This document shows, in pieces, positions 1 through 6,317 of a DNA stretch of 11,905 nucleotides. How positions within the stretch are numbered: position 1 is the stretch's first letter; the number at the start of each line of letters is the position of its first letter. The notes beneath the pieces were generated by a model. It made no database searches. It saw only the letters and a list, made by a program, of their open reading frames with translations, and had not been told where the DNA came from. Source of the DNA: an uncultured Collinsella sp. (lineage in GTDB: Bacteria; Actinomycetota; Coriobacteriia; Coriobacteriales; Coriobacteriaceae); contig UQUG01000057.1 of NCBI GenBank assembly GCA_900544205.1, forward strand, positions 1 to 11,905, in the 5' to 3' direction. Position numbers and translations under genes: made by a program.

Positions 1-62
1 GTGTTACAGATCGAGACAAACCTGAAGCTTGGTTGGCGCCAAACCCGCTGGCTTATCGACAT

Positions 63-101
63 AAAAAGAAACGGGCCCTGTCCCACAAGGGAACAGGGCC
101 C
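63..101 (-). terminator. Intrinsic terminator of the tRNA-Thr unit
   Basis: A perfect 9-bp GC-rich outer stem pairs GGGCCCTGT (73-81) with ACAGGGCCC (93-101). Inside it are three more pairs (CCC 82-84 with GGG 89-91), an ACAA loop and one bulged A. Read on the minus strand, the hairpin is followed by a U-rich run (complement of 61-71, TTTCTTTTTAT). It lies 11 bases past the tRNA 3' end and therefore ends that transcript. Confidence 0.85.
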
Positions 102-111
102 AAAACTCTCA

Positions 112-186
112 TGGAGCCAGTGACAGGAATCGAACCCGCAACCCACTGATTACAAATCAGTTGCGCTACCGTTGCGCCACACTGGC
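112..186 (-). tRNA. tRNA-Thr (anticodon UGU)
   Basis: On the minus strand this folds as a 75-nt tRNA. The acceptor stem GCCAGTG/CACTGGC is perfect, with discriminator U and an encoded CCA (complement of 112-114). The anticodon stem ACTGA/TCAGT encloses a seven-base loop, TTTGTAA, giving anticodon UGU, which reads ACA threonine codons. The T arm carries TTCGATT. It has its own upstream promoter (217-245) and downstream terminator (63-101), so it is a monocistronic unit. The neighbouring HTH-kinase gene lies on its 5' side, so this is not the usual arrangement of an element integrated at a tRNA 3' end. Confidence 0.96.
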
Positions 187-216
187 ACACTTGGCGCTTT
201 CGCGCGAAGCCTGTCT

Positions 217-245
217 AGGATAAAGGAATTGAGGACGGGGCGCAA
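217..245 (-). promoter_or_regulatory. Probable sigma-A promoter of tRNA-Thr
   Basis: Minus-strand hexamers TTGCGC (complement of 240-245) and TATCCT (complement of 217-222) are separated by exactly 17 bp. The expected start is near 210, giving a leader of about 24 nt before the tRNA 5' end at 186. A second, weaker candidate further upstream is TATAAC near 258-263. The call rests on consensus match and spacing only. Confidence 0.55.
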
Positions 246-333
246 CAGGCCGCACGACGTTATACAAATATGCAAAATCCAGCTGCAATCAGGTACCAGG
301 TCTTTCATTTCCGCCAGCTCACCCTCAATCTTA

Positions 334-405
334 AAACCCTTCGCCAAAACGAATGGTTTTAATTACAATTGATTAGATACAACTATTCGTTCTGACGAAG
401 GGTTT
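334..405 (+). promoter_or_regulatory. Bipartite palindromic operator/promoter of the HTH-kinase gene
   Basis: AAACCCTTCG (334-343) and ACGAAT (349-354) are mirrored exactly by ATTCGT (385-390) and CGAAGGGTTT (396-405), with equal 5-base spacers on each side, so the dyad centres at 369.5. Each half is also a local palindrome of the form TTCG-N6-CGAA (340-353 and 386-399), so there are two like boxes 46 bp apart. The AT-rich stretch between them (357-383) should hold the promoter. TAGATA (374-379) is a possible -10, with no good -35. The right box overlaps the AAGGG ribosome site (398-402) of the gene starting at 410. I infer an operator for the gene's own HTH domain; a transcript hairpin that hides the ribosome site is the alternative. 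Confidence 0.6.
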
Positions 406-409
406 CGCG

Positions 410-1750
410 ATGTTGACCACAAAAGAAGCTGCTGAGCTGCTCGGCATCACCCCGCGCAGGGTGCAGGAGCTCATAAAAATCGGAGCGCTAACCGCCCACA
501 AAGTTTCTGGCGTGTGGCTTATCGACAAAGGCAGCGTCGACACGCGACTCCGCTCCGTGATTAAAACAGGGGGACGCCCCCGTCGCGGCCATGGGAAAAG
601 CGAAATCGTGTTTACCCTCATGAATCGCACCCATGAAGTCGCTCAGCTGGTCTACAGCACATCGCGAAAAGACTTTACCCACATCGGCCCCGACATTGAT
701 TTCGCCCACGCCCCCATTGGAGTATTTGGCCCTAATAGTCCTGTATCGCTCGACTCCTTCCACATCTGGTGGCGCGGCCGCGGCATCCCGCTCGCGCGCA
801 TTGGGCTGGCGTCCCTGTTGGCGGAAGCCGCAGTCGATGTTCCCGACGAACTTGTCCAGCGAAATCTCGGCCTCTCCCTATCCGACCAATATTGGATTAG
901 ACCCCAAGGTTCCGACCTCGCCTGGGAGAATATTAACTTCTTCAATAATGCTTTTGACGACGTCTCGTTGACCATTGCGCCCTTTGCCCCAGAGGGTAAA
1001 GCGACTGTTGCAAAGCCCGATAACACCTCAGACGGCAATCTTCAAAAGTACTGGACATGCGTGGGCGGGCGCCGAATTCTGCATAAGGCAGGAGCACACC
1101 TGAACCAGGAACCTTATAACGAGCTGGTGGCGACCGAACTTCACCGCCGCATCCTAAACGCCTGCGATTACGTGCCCTACTCGCTCGAAGGCATGGGCAC
1201 TTCTGCCCTGAGCACATGCGATGTATTCTTAACTGACGAAGAAGAATATGTCCCTGCGTTCTATGTAAATCTGCACGCAAATGTAGACGACCGTCTAACC
1301 GACTACGAACGGTATGTTACAAACTGTGAGGAACTCGGGGCGACGGGCATAAAAGATGCTCTCGACCGCATGATCGTATGCGATGACGTCATTGCCAACT
1401 ATGACCGCCATTGGCGCAACTTTGGCCTCGTGCGAAACGTCAACACACTAGCGTGCAGACCGGCACCCATCTTCGATTCGGGCTCATCGCTCTGGTGCAA
1501 CATATCTCTAGAGGAGCTTCGAGCAGGAGAGCACAGTTTTACCAGCGCGCAGTTTCATTCAAGCCCCGCCAAACAAATGTTGCTCGTCGAGGATATGAGC
1601 TGGTTTGATAGGGACAAACTTGAAGGCTTTGTTGACGATGCCATCGAGATTCTATCCAAAAACGACGCTCTGACAGCAAGATTACCGTATCTAAAAGAGG
1701 CGCTATCCTGGCGCGTCATGAGAATGGTCGACATCGCTGAATGGAGCTAG
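410..1750 (+). CDS. HTH-HipA-fold kinase fusion protein (HipA-like)
   Basis: A 446-residue protein starting at an ATG seven bases after AAGGG. Residues 1-40 form a MerR/excisionase-type (HTH_17-like) helix-turn-helix, with TTKEAAELLG, an ITPRRVQELI recognition helix and a VSGVWLI wing. A basic linker follows (43-62). The rest matches the HipA kinase fold: a glycine loop and candidate ATP-binding lysine around 217-226 (VGGRRILHK), a helix with E234, the catalytic loop NYDRHWRN (D332, N337) and the metal-binding FDSG (D356). It lacks the canonical HipA N-terminal subdomain order, and I see no separate hipB gene next to it. I infer that one polypeptide carries both the DNA-binding and kinase functions, possibly repressing itself through the 334-405 palindrome. 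It uses more A/T-ending codons (ATA, CTA, TTA, AGA) than the housekeeping genes, which suggests accessory DNA. The substrate is unknown, and toxin activity is not shown by sequence. Confidence 0.8.
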   Translation: MLTTKEAAELLGITPRRVQELIKIGALTAHKVSGVWLIDKGSVDTRLRSVIKTGGRPRRGHGKSEIVFTLMNRTHEVAQLVYSTSRKDFTHIGPDIDFAHAPIGVFGPNSPVSLDSFHIWWRGRGIPLARIGLASLLAEAAVDVPDELVQRNLGLSLSDQYWIRPQGSDLAWENINFFNNAFDDVSLTIAPFAPEGKATVAKPDNTSDGNLQKYWTCVGGRRILHKAGAHLNQEPYNELVATELHRRILNACDYVPYSLEGMGTSALSTCDVFLTDEEEYVPAFYVNLHANVDDRLTDYERYVTNCEELGATGIKDALDRMIVCDDVIANYDRHWRNFGLVRNVNTLACRPAPIFDSGSSLWCNISLEELRAGEHSFTSAQFHSSPAKQMLLVEDMSWFDRDKLEGFVDDAIEILSKNDALTARLPYLKEALSWRVMRMVDIAEWS

Positions 1751-1769
1751 TGGGGCAGCGTCGCCCCAC
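1750..1769. terminator. GC hairpin between convergent genes (possible weak bidirectional terminator)
   Basis: GTGGGGC (1750-1756) pairs perfectly with GCCCCAC (1763-1769) around a six-base loop, in the 27-bp gap between the HTH-kinase stop and the NYN ribonuclease stop. No U run follows on either strand, so it is not a textbook intrinsic terminator. It may work with Rho or simply block convergent transcription. Confidence 0.35.
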
Positions 1770-1777
1770 CACTCCCC

Positions 1778-2455
1778 CTACCGTCCGCGCAGGGCCTTGA
1801 GTTTGGCCAGGGCCTCGGGGCTTAGGCGGCTGCCTAGGGTCATCTTGATCTGTGGGGCTTCCTCGGCCTCATGCACATCATTGTCGATCTGCCTGAGCTC
1901 ATCCACCAGCATACGACTCGAAATGCGCGTGACGCCCTTACCCATAACGACGGCCTGAATCGTGCCGTCGCTCGACACCACAGAGCACGCGCGACCTTCC
2001 TCGCGCGCTTCGATGCAGAGCTTTTGAACCACAGTATCGGCCGAAACGCCCGTCGGCGAAAACTCGATGCGCACGCCGCGAGCCGGCAGGTTGGGGCGCT
2101 CGCTGGAGATATTGCCCGCGCCGTCGAACACGATCACGGCCTCGTAGCGGCCCTGGGCAAAGGCGGCGACGTCGTTGATGAGGGCGGTGCGCGCCATATC
2201 GTGAACGTCGCTGGAATACGGATCGTCGGAATGGTCGTATACGAGCTTTTCGTAGCGCGGCGTGCAGTGGATCACGTTGTAACCGTCGACCACCAGCAGC
2301 TCGGGCTTATTGGAATGCACCGTCGAGACCGGATCGGCGATGGCCTGCGCAAACGCATTGCCGCCCACACCATAGGTCGCGGCCGAAACAATCGGCTTGG
2401 CCGAGCCTTCGCCAAAACGCTTGGCCTTGGACTTGGCGCGGTTCTTCTTGGACAT
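1778..2455 (-). CDS. rae1: NYN/PIN-like ribonuclease, Rae1 (YacP) family
   Basis: A 225-residue protein in the YacP/Rae1 family; the Bacillus protein is a ribosome-associated endonuclease that cleaves mRNA in the A site. The core shows LLVVDGYNVIH (D57), VIVFDG (D111), SADTVVQKL (D140) and VVSSDGTIQ (D163), the expected acidic residues of an NYN/PIN active site. It is longer than the roughly 170-residue Bacillus form. It has a basic N-terminal extension (residues 1-50, rich in K/R at the start) and a C-terminal tail ending in LKALRGR. The ATG lies 3 bp after the rlmB stop, and its GGGGAGGAG ribosome site lies inside the end of rlmB, so the two should be translationally coupled. It is the last gene of the cluster, as in Bacillus, where rae1 follows rlmB. 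Family is secure; the exact cellular target is inferred. Confidence 0.87.
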   Translation of the reverse strand: MSKKNRAKSKAKRFGEGSAKPIVSAATYGVGGNAFAQAIADPVSTVHSNKPELLVVDGYNVIHCTPRYEKLVYDHSDDPYSSDVHDMARTALINDVAAFAQGRYEAVIVFDGAGNISSERPNLPARGVRIEFSPTGVSADTVVQKLCIEAREEGRACSVVSSDGTIQAVVMGKGVTRISSRMLVDELRQIDNDVHEAEEAPQIKMTLGSRLSPEALAKLKALRGR

Positions 2456-2458
2456 GCG

Positions 2459-3379
2459 CTACTCCTCCCCCATGAGCTCGCCGGCGTTGCGACGTAACCA
2501 CTCAAAGCATAGCGCCGTCGTTGCCTGGGCAACGTTGAGGCTCTCGGTCATGCCGCGCTGGGGAAGCTTGGTCAAAAAGTCGCATTTCTCGAGCACCAGG
2601 CGCGAGATGCCGTCGCCCTCGGAGCCCATGACGAGAGCCACACGGCCCTCGAAGGGAGCATCCCAGCAACTGCCTTCGGCGTGCTCGGAGGCACCGCCCA
2701 CCCAAAAGCCAGCGGCCTTGAGGTCGTCGAGTGCACGGGCGATATTTGGAACCTGCGCGATAGGCAGATGCATGACGGCGCCGGCTGAGGTCTTGTAGCT
2801 GCCCACGGTCACGCCGGCGGCACGCTTGTTGGCGATGACGACGCCGGCCGCGCCCACAACCTCGGCGGAGCGCACGATGGCGCCAAAGTTGCCGTCGTCG
2901 GTCACATGGTCGAGCACGATGACGAGCGCCGGACCGTCGCCCGCGCGGTCGAGGATATCGGCGACATCGGCATAGGGGAAGTTGCCCACCTCGAGCGCAA
3001 TGCCCTGGTGAGCGCCATGGCTCGACAGCGCATCGAGCTGCGCGCGCGGCACATACTTAATGCGGACGCCCGCGGCGTTGAGGTCATCGACCAGACGAGA
3101 CAGGGCGGCATCGCGCTCGCCGCCCTCGGCGATGAGCGCGCACTTGACGGGAAAGCCGGTACGCAGCGCCTCGGCGGCAGCACGGCGGCCTTCGATAAAC
3201 TCGCCCTTGGAGACCTGAACGTTGTCACGGTTGCGATCTCGCTGCGGACGCGCAGCCTCGGCTTGGGAGCGCTCGCGCTGGCCCTTGGGAGCGGCAGCGC
3301 GGTCGTTGCGGCGAATCGGACGCGAGCCAGAAGCGGCCTGCTTGCCGCCACGAGGCGCACGCTTGCGATTGTCGGCCAT
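2459..3379 (-). CDS. rlmB: 23S rRNA (guanosine-2'-O-)-methyltransferase, RlmB/TrmH (SpoU) family
   Basis: A SpoU-class (SPOUT knot) RNA 2'-O-methyltransferase that uses S-adenosylmethionine; RlmB acts on G2251 of 23S rRNA in the E. coli numbering. I take the start at 3379 (306 residues) because AGGAGG stands seven bases before this ATG; a further in-frame ATG at 3400 lies upstream of that ribosome site. Residues 1-57 are a basic, disordered extension rich in R, K and A. The substrate-binding domain follows (FIEGRRAAAEAL, HGAHQGIAL at 121-129). The catalytic domain has motif 1 DDGNFGAIVRSA (161-172, with N164 and R170), motif 2 MGSEGDGIS (251-259) and motif 3 LNVAQATTAL (281-290). The order cysS-rlmB-rae1 supports RlmB over other SpoU paralogues. 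The basic tail is longer than in E. coli RlmB. Confidence 0.92.
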   Translation of the reverse strand: MADNRKRAPRGGKQAASGSRPIRRNDRAAAPKGQRERSQAEAARPQRDRNRDNVQVSKGEFIEGRRAAAEALRTGFPVKCALIAEGGERDAALSRLVDDLNAAGVRIKYVPRAQLDALSSHGAHQGIALEVGNFPYADVADILDRAGDGPALVIVLDHVTDDGNFGAIVRSAEVVGAAGVVIANKRAAGVTVGSYKTSAGAVMHLPIAQVPNIARALDDLKAAGFWVGGASEHAEGSCWDAPFEGRVALVMGSEGDGISRLVLEKCDFLTKLPQRGMTESLNVAQATTALCFEWLRRNAGELMGEE

Positions 3380-3420
3380 AAAGCGACCTCCTAAATACAA
3401 CTATCAAACGAAACAAATAG

Positions 3421-3525
3421 ACCGACCGCCCGAGGTGCGGCAGATTGCCTTGAAAGAGGAGGGCATAGACCTTGAGGTCATGCCCGACGATTGAAAGGCA
3501 AGGTGCCGTGGCTCGGGCGGTCGGT
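3421..3525 (+). repeat. Structured tandem element, copy 1 (candidate structured RNA or hairpin repeat)
   Basis: A nested fold spans the copy. The outer 14-bp perfect stem pairs 3421-3434 with 3512-3525. A 5-bp stem CGGCA/TGCCG follows (3438-3442 with 3504-3508), then a GA/GG internal loop, then a 7-bp stem TTGCCTT/AAGGCAA (3445-3451 with 3495-3501). An internal loop of GAAAGAGGA against GACGATTGA encloses a terminal hairpin (3461-3471 with 3476-3485, one bulged A, loop TTGA). Copy 2 shares the loops but not the stem sequences. It sits between cysS and rlmB, where Bacillus carries mrnC. I see no coding signal. It could be an RNA, or a REP/MITE-like DNA hairpin. Confidence 0.6.
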
Positions 3526-3526
3526 A

Positions 3527-3628
3527 CGGGTTTTCCAAGTGCCCGAGATTGCCGTGAAAGAGGAGCGACGCGTACTTGAGTACGCGAGCGACGGTTTGAA
3601 CGGCAAGGTCGGGTGCTTGGGAAACCCG
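3527..3628 (+). repeat. Structured tandem element, copy 2 (candidate structured RNA or hairpin repeat)
   Basis: Same architecture as copy 1 and one base after it, in the same orientation. The outer 20-bp stem pairs 3527-3546 with 3609-3628, uninterrupted if three G-U pairs are allowed (3534/3621, 3540/3615, 3541/3614). The GA/GG loop (3547-3548, 3607-3608) is identical to copy 1. The inner stem is TTGCCGT/ACGGCAA (3549-3555 with 3600-3606), with a G-C in place of the T-A in copy 1. The core GAAAGAGGAG and GACGGTTTGA face each other. The tip hairpin CGCGTAC/GTACGCG again has a TTGA loop (3576-3579). It ends 6 bp from the cysS stop codon. No U run follows on the minus strand, so it is not an ordinary cysS terminator. 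Confidence 0.6.
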
Positions 3629-3634
3629 CGGGGA

Positions 3635-5101
3635 TTAGAGAGATTTGATACGGGTGCCGGCGGCGGTATCCTCAATGGTGAGGCCCAGATCCTTGAGCTG
3701 GTCGCGGATGGCGTCGGCCAGATCCCAGTTCTTGGCGGCGCGGGCCTCGGCGCGGGCCTCGAGAATCTTGGCAGCGGCCTCGTCCACGTCGTCACCCGTG
3801 TAGGCGACCAGGCCGGCGGCAACGCCTAGCAGACCCAGCGGCAGCTCGACCTTGGGCTCGGGAAGCTCAACACCAAACGTATCGAGCAGCTCGGCCAGCG
3901 TGTCGGCGGCGGCAAGCGCGGCGGCCTTGTCGGCAGCGTCGCCCGCCTGCTCCAGGTACTGGTTGCACTCGGTCACAAAGCCAAAGACAGCACCCATGGC
4001 ACCAGCGGTGTTAAAGTCGTCGTCCATGCACTCCTTAAAGGCGGCACGGGTCTCGGCGGCCTTGGCGGCAAACGCCTCGGCGGCAGCCTCATCGGCGTCG
4101 GCCGTCGCATGGTTCGCGGCCCAACGCAGGTTCTCGACCGTACCGGCAATACGCGTGAGCGAATTCTCGGCACCCTCCAGGCGCTCCCAGGAGAAGTCGA
4201 GCGGCGAGCGATAGCTCGTCTGCAGCATCAGCAGGCGCAGGGCCGCGGCAGAGTGCTGCTCGAGCACCTCGGCCAGCGTAAAGAAGTTTCCGAGCGACTT
4301 GGACATCTTCTCGCCGTCGACCAGTAGCATGCCCGTGTGCATCCAGGTGTTGGAGAAGCCCTGGTGCCAAGCGCAGGTGGCCTGGGCGCACTCGTTCTCG
4401 TGATGCGGGAAGGCAAGGTCGGAGCCGCCGCCGTGGATGTCGATCGGGGTGCCCAGGTAGCGGTGCACCATGGCGGCGCACTCGGTGTGCCAACCGGGAC
4501 GCCCCTCGCCCCAGGGGCTCGGCCAGCTGGGCTCGCCGGGCTTGGCGGCCTTCCACAGGGCAAAGTCGAGCGGGTCGTTCTTGTCCTCGTTCTCCTCGAT
4601 GCGCGCGCCAACCATAAGGTCGTCGATGTTGCGGCCCGAGACCTGACCATAGTTGGGATCGCTGCGCACGGCAAAGTACACATCGCCGTTATCGGCGGCG
4701 TAGGCGTGGCCCTGCTCGATGAGCGTCTTGATCATGGCGATCATGGGGCCGATCTCCTTGGTGGCGCGAGGACGCACATCGGGATCGAGCACGTTGGCGG
4801 CGCGCATGACGCCGATGAACTTGTCGGAGAACTCCGTCGCGACCTCGGCGGCAGTGCGGCCCTGCTCGTTGGCGCGCTTGATGATCTTGTCATCGACATC
4901 GGTGAGGTTCTGGGCGAACGTGACCTCGTAGCCGCTCGCGATGAGCCAGCGACGAATCACGTCAAAGCTGATGAACGTGCGGGCATTGCCGATGTGGATG
5001 TTGTCGTAGACCGTGGGGCCGCACACGTACATGCGGACCTTGCCGGACTCGATGGGCTGGAACTCTTCCTTTTTATGGGTAGCGCTGTTGTAGATACGCA
5101 T
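3635..5101 (-). CDS. cysS: Cysteinyl-tRNA synthetase
   Basis: A 488-residue class Ia aminoacyl-tRNA synthetase that charges tRNA-Cys with cysteine in the cytoplasm; family members are about 460-490 residues. The HIGH motif reads HIGN (36-39) and the KMSKS motif is intact at 265-269. The zinc site that selects cysteine is complete: C27, C208, H233 and E237 (YVCGPT, HTECAA, PHHENE). The C-terminal anticodon-binding region contains LEARAEARAAKNWDLADAIR, typical of CysRS. The ATG lies 3 bp after the ispF stop with GGAG just upstream, inside the end of ispF, so the two are probably co-translated. Downstream, the two structured elements (3421-3628) separate it from rlmB. No cysE or gltX lies beside it, unlike in Bacillus. 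Confidence 0.97.
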   Translation of the reverse strand: MRIYNSATHKKEEFQPIESGKVRMYVCGPTVYDNIHIGNARTFISFDVIRRWLIASGYEVTFAQNLTDVDDKIIKRANEQGRTAAEVATEFSDKFIGVMRAANVLDPDVRPRATKEIGPMIAMIKTLIEQGHAYAADNGDVYFAVRSDPNYGQVSGRNIDDLMVGARIEENEDKNDPLDFALWKAAKPGEPSWPSPWGEGRPGWHTECAAMVHRYLGTPIDIHGGGSDLAFPHHENECAQATCAWHQGFSNTWMHTGMLLVDGEKMSKSLGNFFTLAEVLEQHSAAALRLLMLQTSYRSPLDFSWERLEGAENSLTRIAGTVENLRWAANHATADADEAAAEAFAAKAAETRAAFKECMDDDFNTAGAMGAVFGFVTECNQYLEQAGDAADKAAALAAADTLAELLDTFGVELPEPKVELPLGLLGVAAGLVAYTGDDVDEAAAKILEARAEARAAKNWDLADAIRDQLKDLGLTIEDTAAGTRIKSL

Positions 5102-5104
5102 TCG

Positions 5105-5599
5105 TTACTCCTTAACGGTTTTCTGTAGCAGGCAGACGGCCCAGGCGCCGATTCCCTCGCCCTGGCCTTCCCAACCGAGCTTTTCGGTCGTAGTGGCGGC
5201 GACGCCCACGTTTCCGACGTCAACGCCCAGGGCATGGGCAAGGTTGGCGCGCATGGCATCGCGGTGCGGGGTGATCTTGGGTTGCTGACAGGCAATGGTG
5301 CAATCGGCATCGACAAACTCGAAGCCCAGCTCGCGCGCATAGCCCATCACGCGAGCGAGCAGCACCATCGAATCAGCACCCTCATAGGCGGGGTCGGTAT
5401 CGGGGAATAGCTTGCCGATGTCTCCCCCGCGGCAGGCGCCCAGAATGGCGTCGGCCAAGGCGTGCGCGAGCACATCGGCATCCGAGTGGCCCAGCAGGCC
5501 GCGCTCGTAGGGAATGTCGACACCGCCGATGATACATCGACGCCCCTCCACCAGACGGTGGACGTCGTAGCCATGGCCAATGCGCAGGTTACTGAACAT
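5105..5599 (-). CDS. ispF: 2-C-methyl-D-erythritol 2,4-cyclodiphosphate synthase
   Basis: A MEP-pathway enzyme that cyclises CDP-methylerythritol 2-phosphate to ME-cPP with release of CMP. I start it at 5599 (164 residues) because MFSNLRIGHGYDVHR matches the family N-terminus; a longer reading to 5632 would add 11 residues encoded within ispD. The GGAGAGGA ribosome site lies inside ispD, and the first 11 bases overlap the ispD end. Metal ligands are D12, H14 (GYDVHR) and H46 (VLAHAL). GHSDAD, DIGKLFPDTDP and the CDP-binding TTTEKLGWEGQGEGIGA are all present. It is paired with ispD as in many bacteria. Confidence 0.96.
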   Translation of the reverse strand: MFSNLRIGHGYDVHRLVEGRRCIIGGVDIPYERGLLGHSDADVLAHALADAILGACRGGDIGKLFPDTDPAYEGADSMVLLARVMGYARELGFEFVDADCTIACQQPKITPHRDAMRANLAHALGVDVGNVGVAATTTEKLGWEGQGEGIGAWAVCLLQKTVKE

Positions 5600-6317
5600 G
5601 GGGAAGGTCCTCTCCCTCGGCCATGCGGCCAAGCAGAATCGCGGTTACGGGACGCAGGTCCTCGGGCACCGTCACCTTAAGGTTATCGCGCGGGCTCTGG
5701 ACGCAGCGGACGCGCCCACCCATGCGCTCGACCAGCGACGAATCATCGGTGCCGATAAAGCCCTCGGCAATGGCTGCAGCATGGGCGCGCTTCATAGCAT
5801 CGACGCTAAAGATCTGCGGCGTCTGCGCTGCCCAGTAGAGCTCACGCGGCGGCGTCTCGACGATATTGTCGCCATCGACGATCTTGAGCGTGTCGATCGC
5901 GGGCTGGCCGCACACGACACCGTCGAGCGAGCGGTCGCTCACGAGCACGTCGATAGCGTGGTCGATGGCCTCGGTCGTAATGAGCGGACGGGCGCCGTCG
6001 TGGATAGCGACATATTCGAAACCCGCCGGCACCGCGTGCACGCCGGCGCGGGTGGAATCCTGACGAGTATCGCCGGCATCGGCAAAGCTGATGGGCGTGT
6101 CATAGTCAAACGGGTCGATAGCCAAGCGGCGCATCTCGGCACGGCGCTCGGCAGGGCAAACCACGACGATATGGCCGACCTTGTCGCTACGATCGAACGC
6201 GCGGATGGACCAGCTCATGAGCGGACGGCCCGCCACGTTAACGAGCTGCTTGCCGCCGGGATTTCCAAAGCGCTGGCCGCTGCCGCCGGCAACGACCACG
6301 GCGCATACGGGCGCCAT
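5589..6317 (-). CDS. ispD: 2-C-methyl-D-erythritol 4-phosphate cytidylyltransferase
   Basis: A 242-residue MEP-pathway enzyme that joins MEP to CTP to give CDP-ME, one step before the kinase IspE and two before IspF. The N-terminal nucleotide-binding loop is VVVAGGSGQRFG with R16 and K23 (KQL). Also visible are DTRQDSTRAG (83-92), VAIHDGARPLI (103-113), AIDTLK, QTPQIF, TDDSSLVE and NLKVT with K214, the standard IspD set. The start ATG shares one base with the disA stop (TAATG), so translation is probably coupled. Length is normal for the family (about 230-240). No fusion to IspF is present; the two are separate, overlapping genes. Confidence 0.96.
   Translation of the reverse strand: MAPVCAVVVAGGSGQRFGNPGGKQLVNVAGRPLMSWSIRAFDRSDKVGHIVVVCPAERRAEMRRLAIDPFDYDTPISFADAGDTRQDSTRAGVHAVPAGFEYVAIHDGARPLITTEAIDHAIDVLVSDRSLDGVVCGQPAIDTLKIVDGDNIVETPPRELYWAAQTPQIFSVDAMKRAHAAAIAEGFIGTDDSSLVERMGGRVRCVQSPRDNLKVTVPEDLRPVTAILLGRMAEGEDLPHVQ

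Noticed and set aside
1..60. Possible tail of a coding region at the left edge
   Set aside because: Two plus-strand frames stay open only into the terminator and tRNA, with no recognisable protein; too short to judge.
112..409. Integration of an element at the tRNA-Thr gene, bringing in the HTH-kinase
   Set aside because: The kinase gene is on the tRNA 5' side, no copy of the tRNA 3' end is repeated elsewhere in the window, and no integrase is present.
3478..3829. Small open frames across the structured elements
   Set aside because: They cross the cysS end or the inverted repeats, differ between the two copies, and have no ribosome site; pairing explains the sequence better.
4337..5128. A 263-codon plus-strand open frame opposite cysS
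   Set aside because: Antisense shadow of cysS; G- and V-rich composition reflects the codon bias of the real gene.
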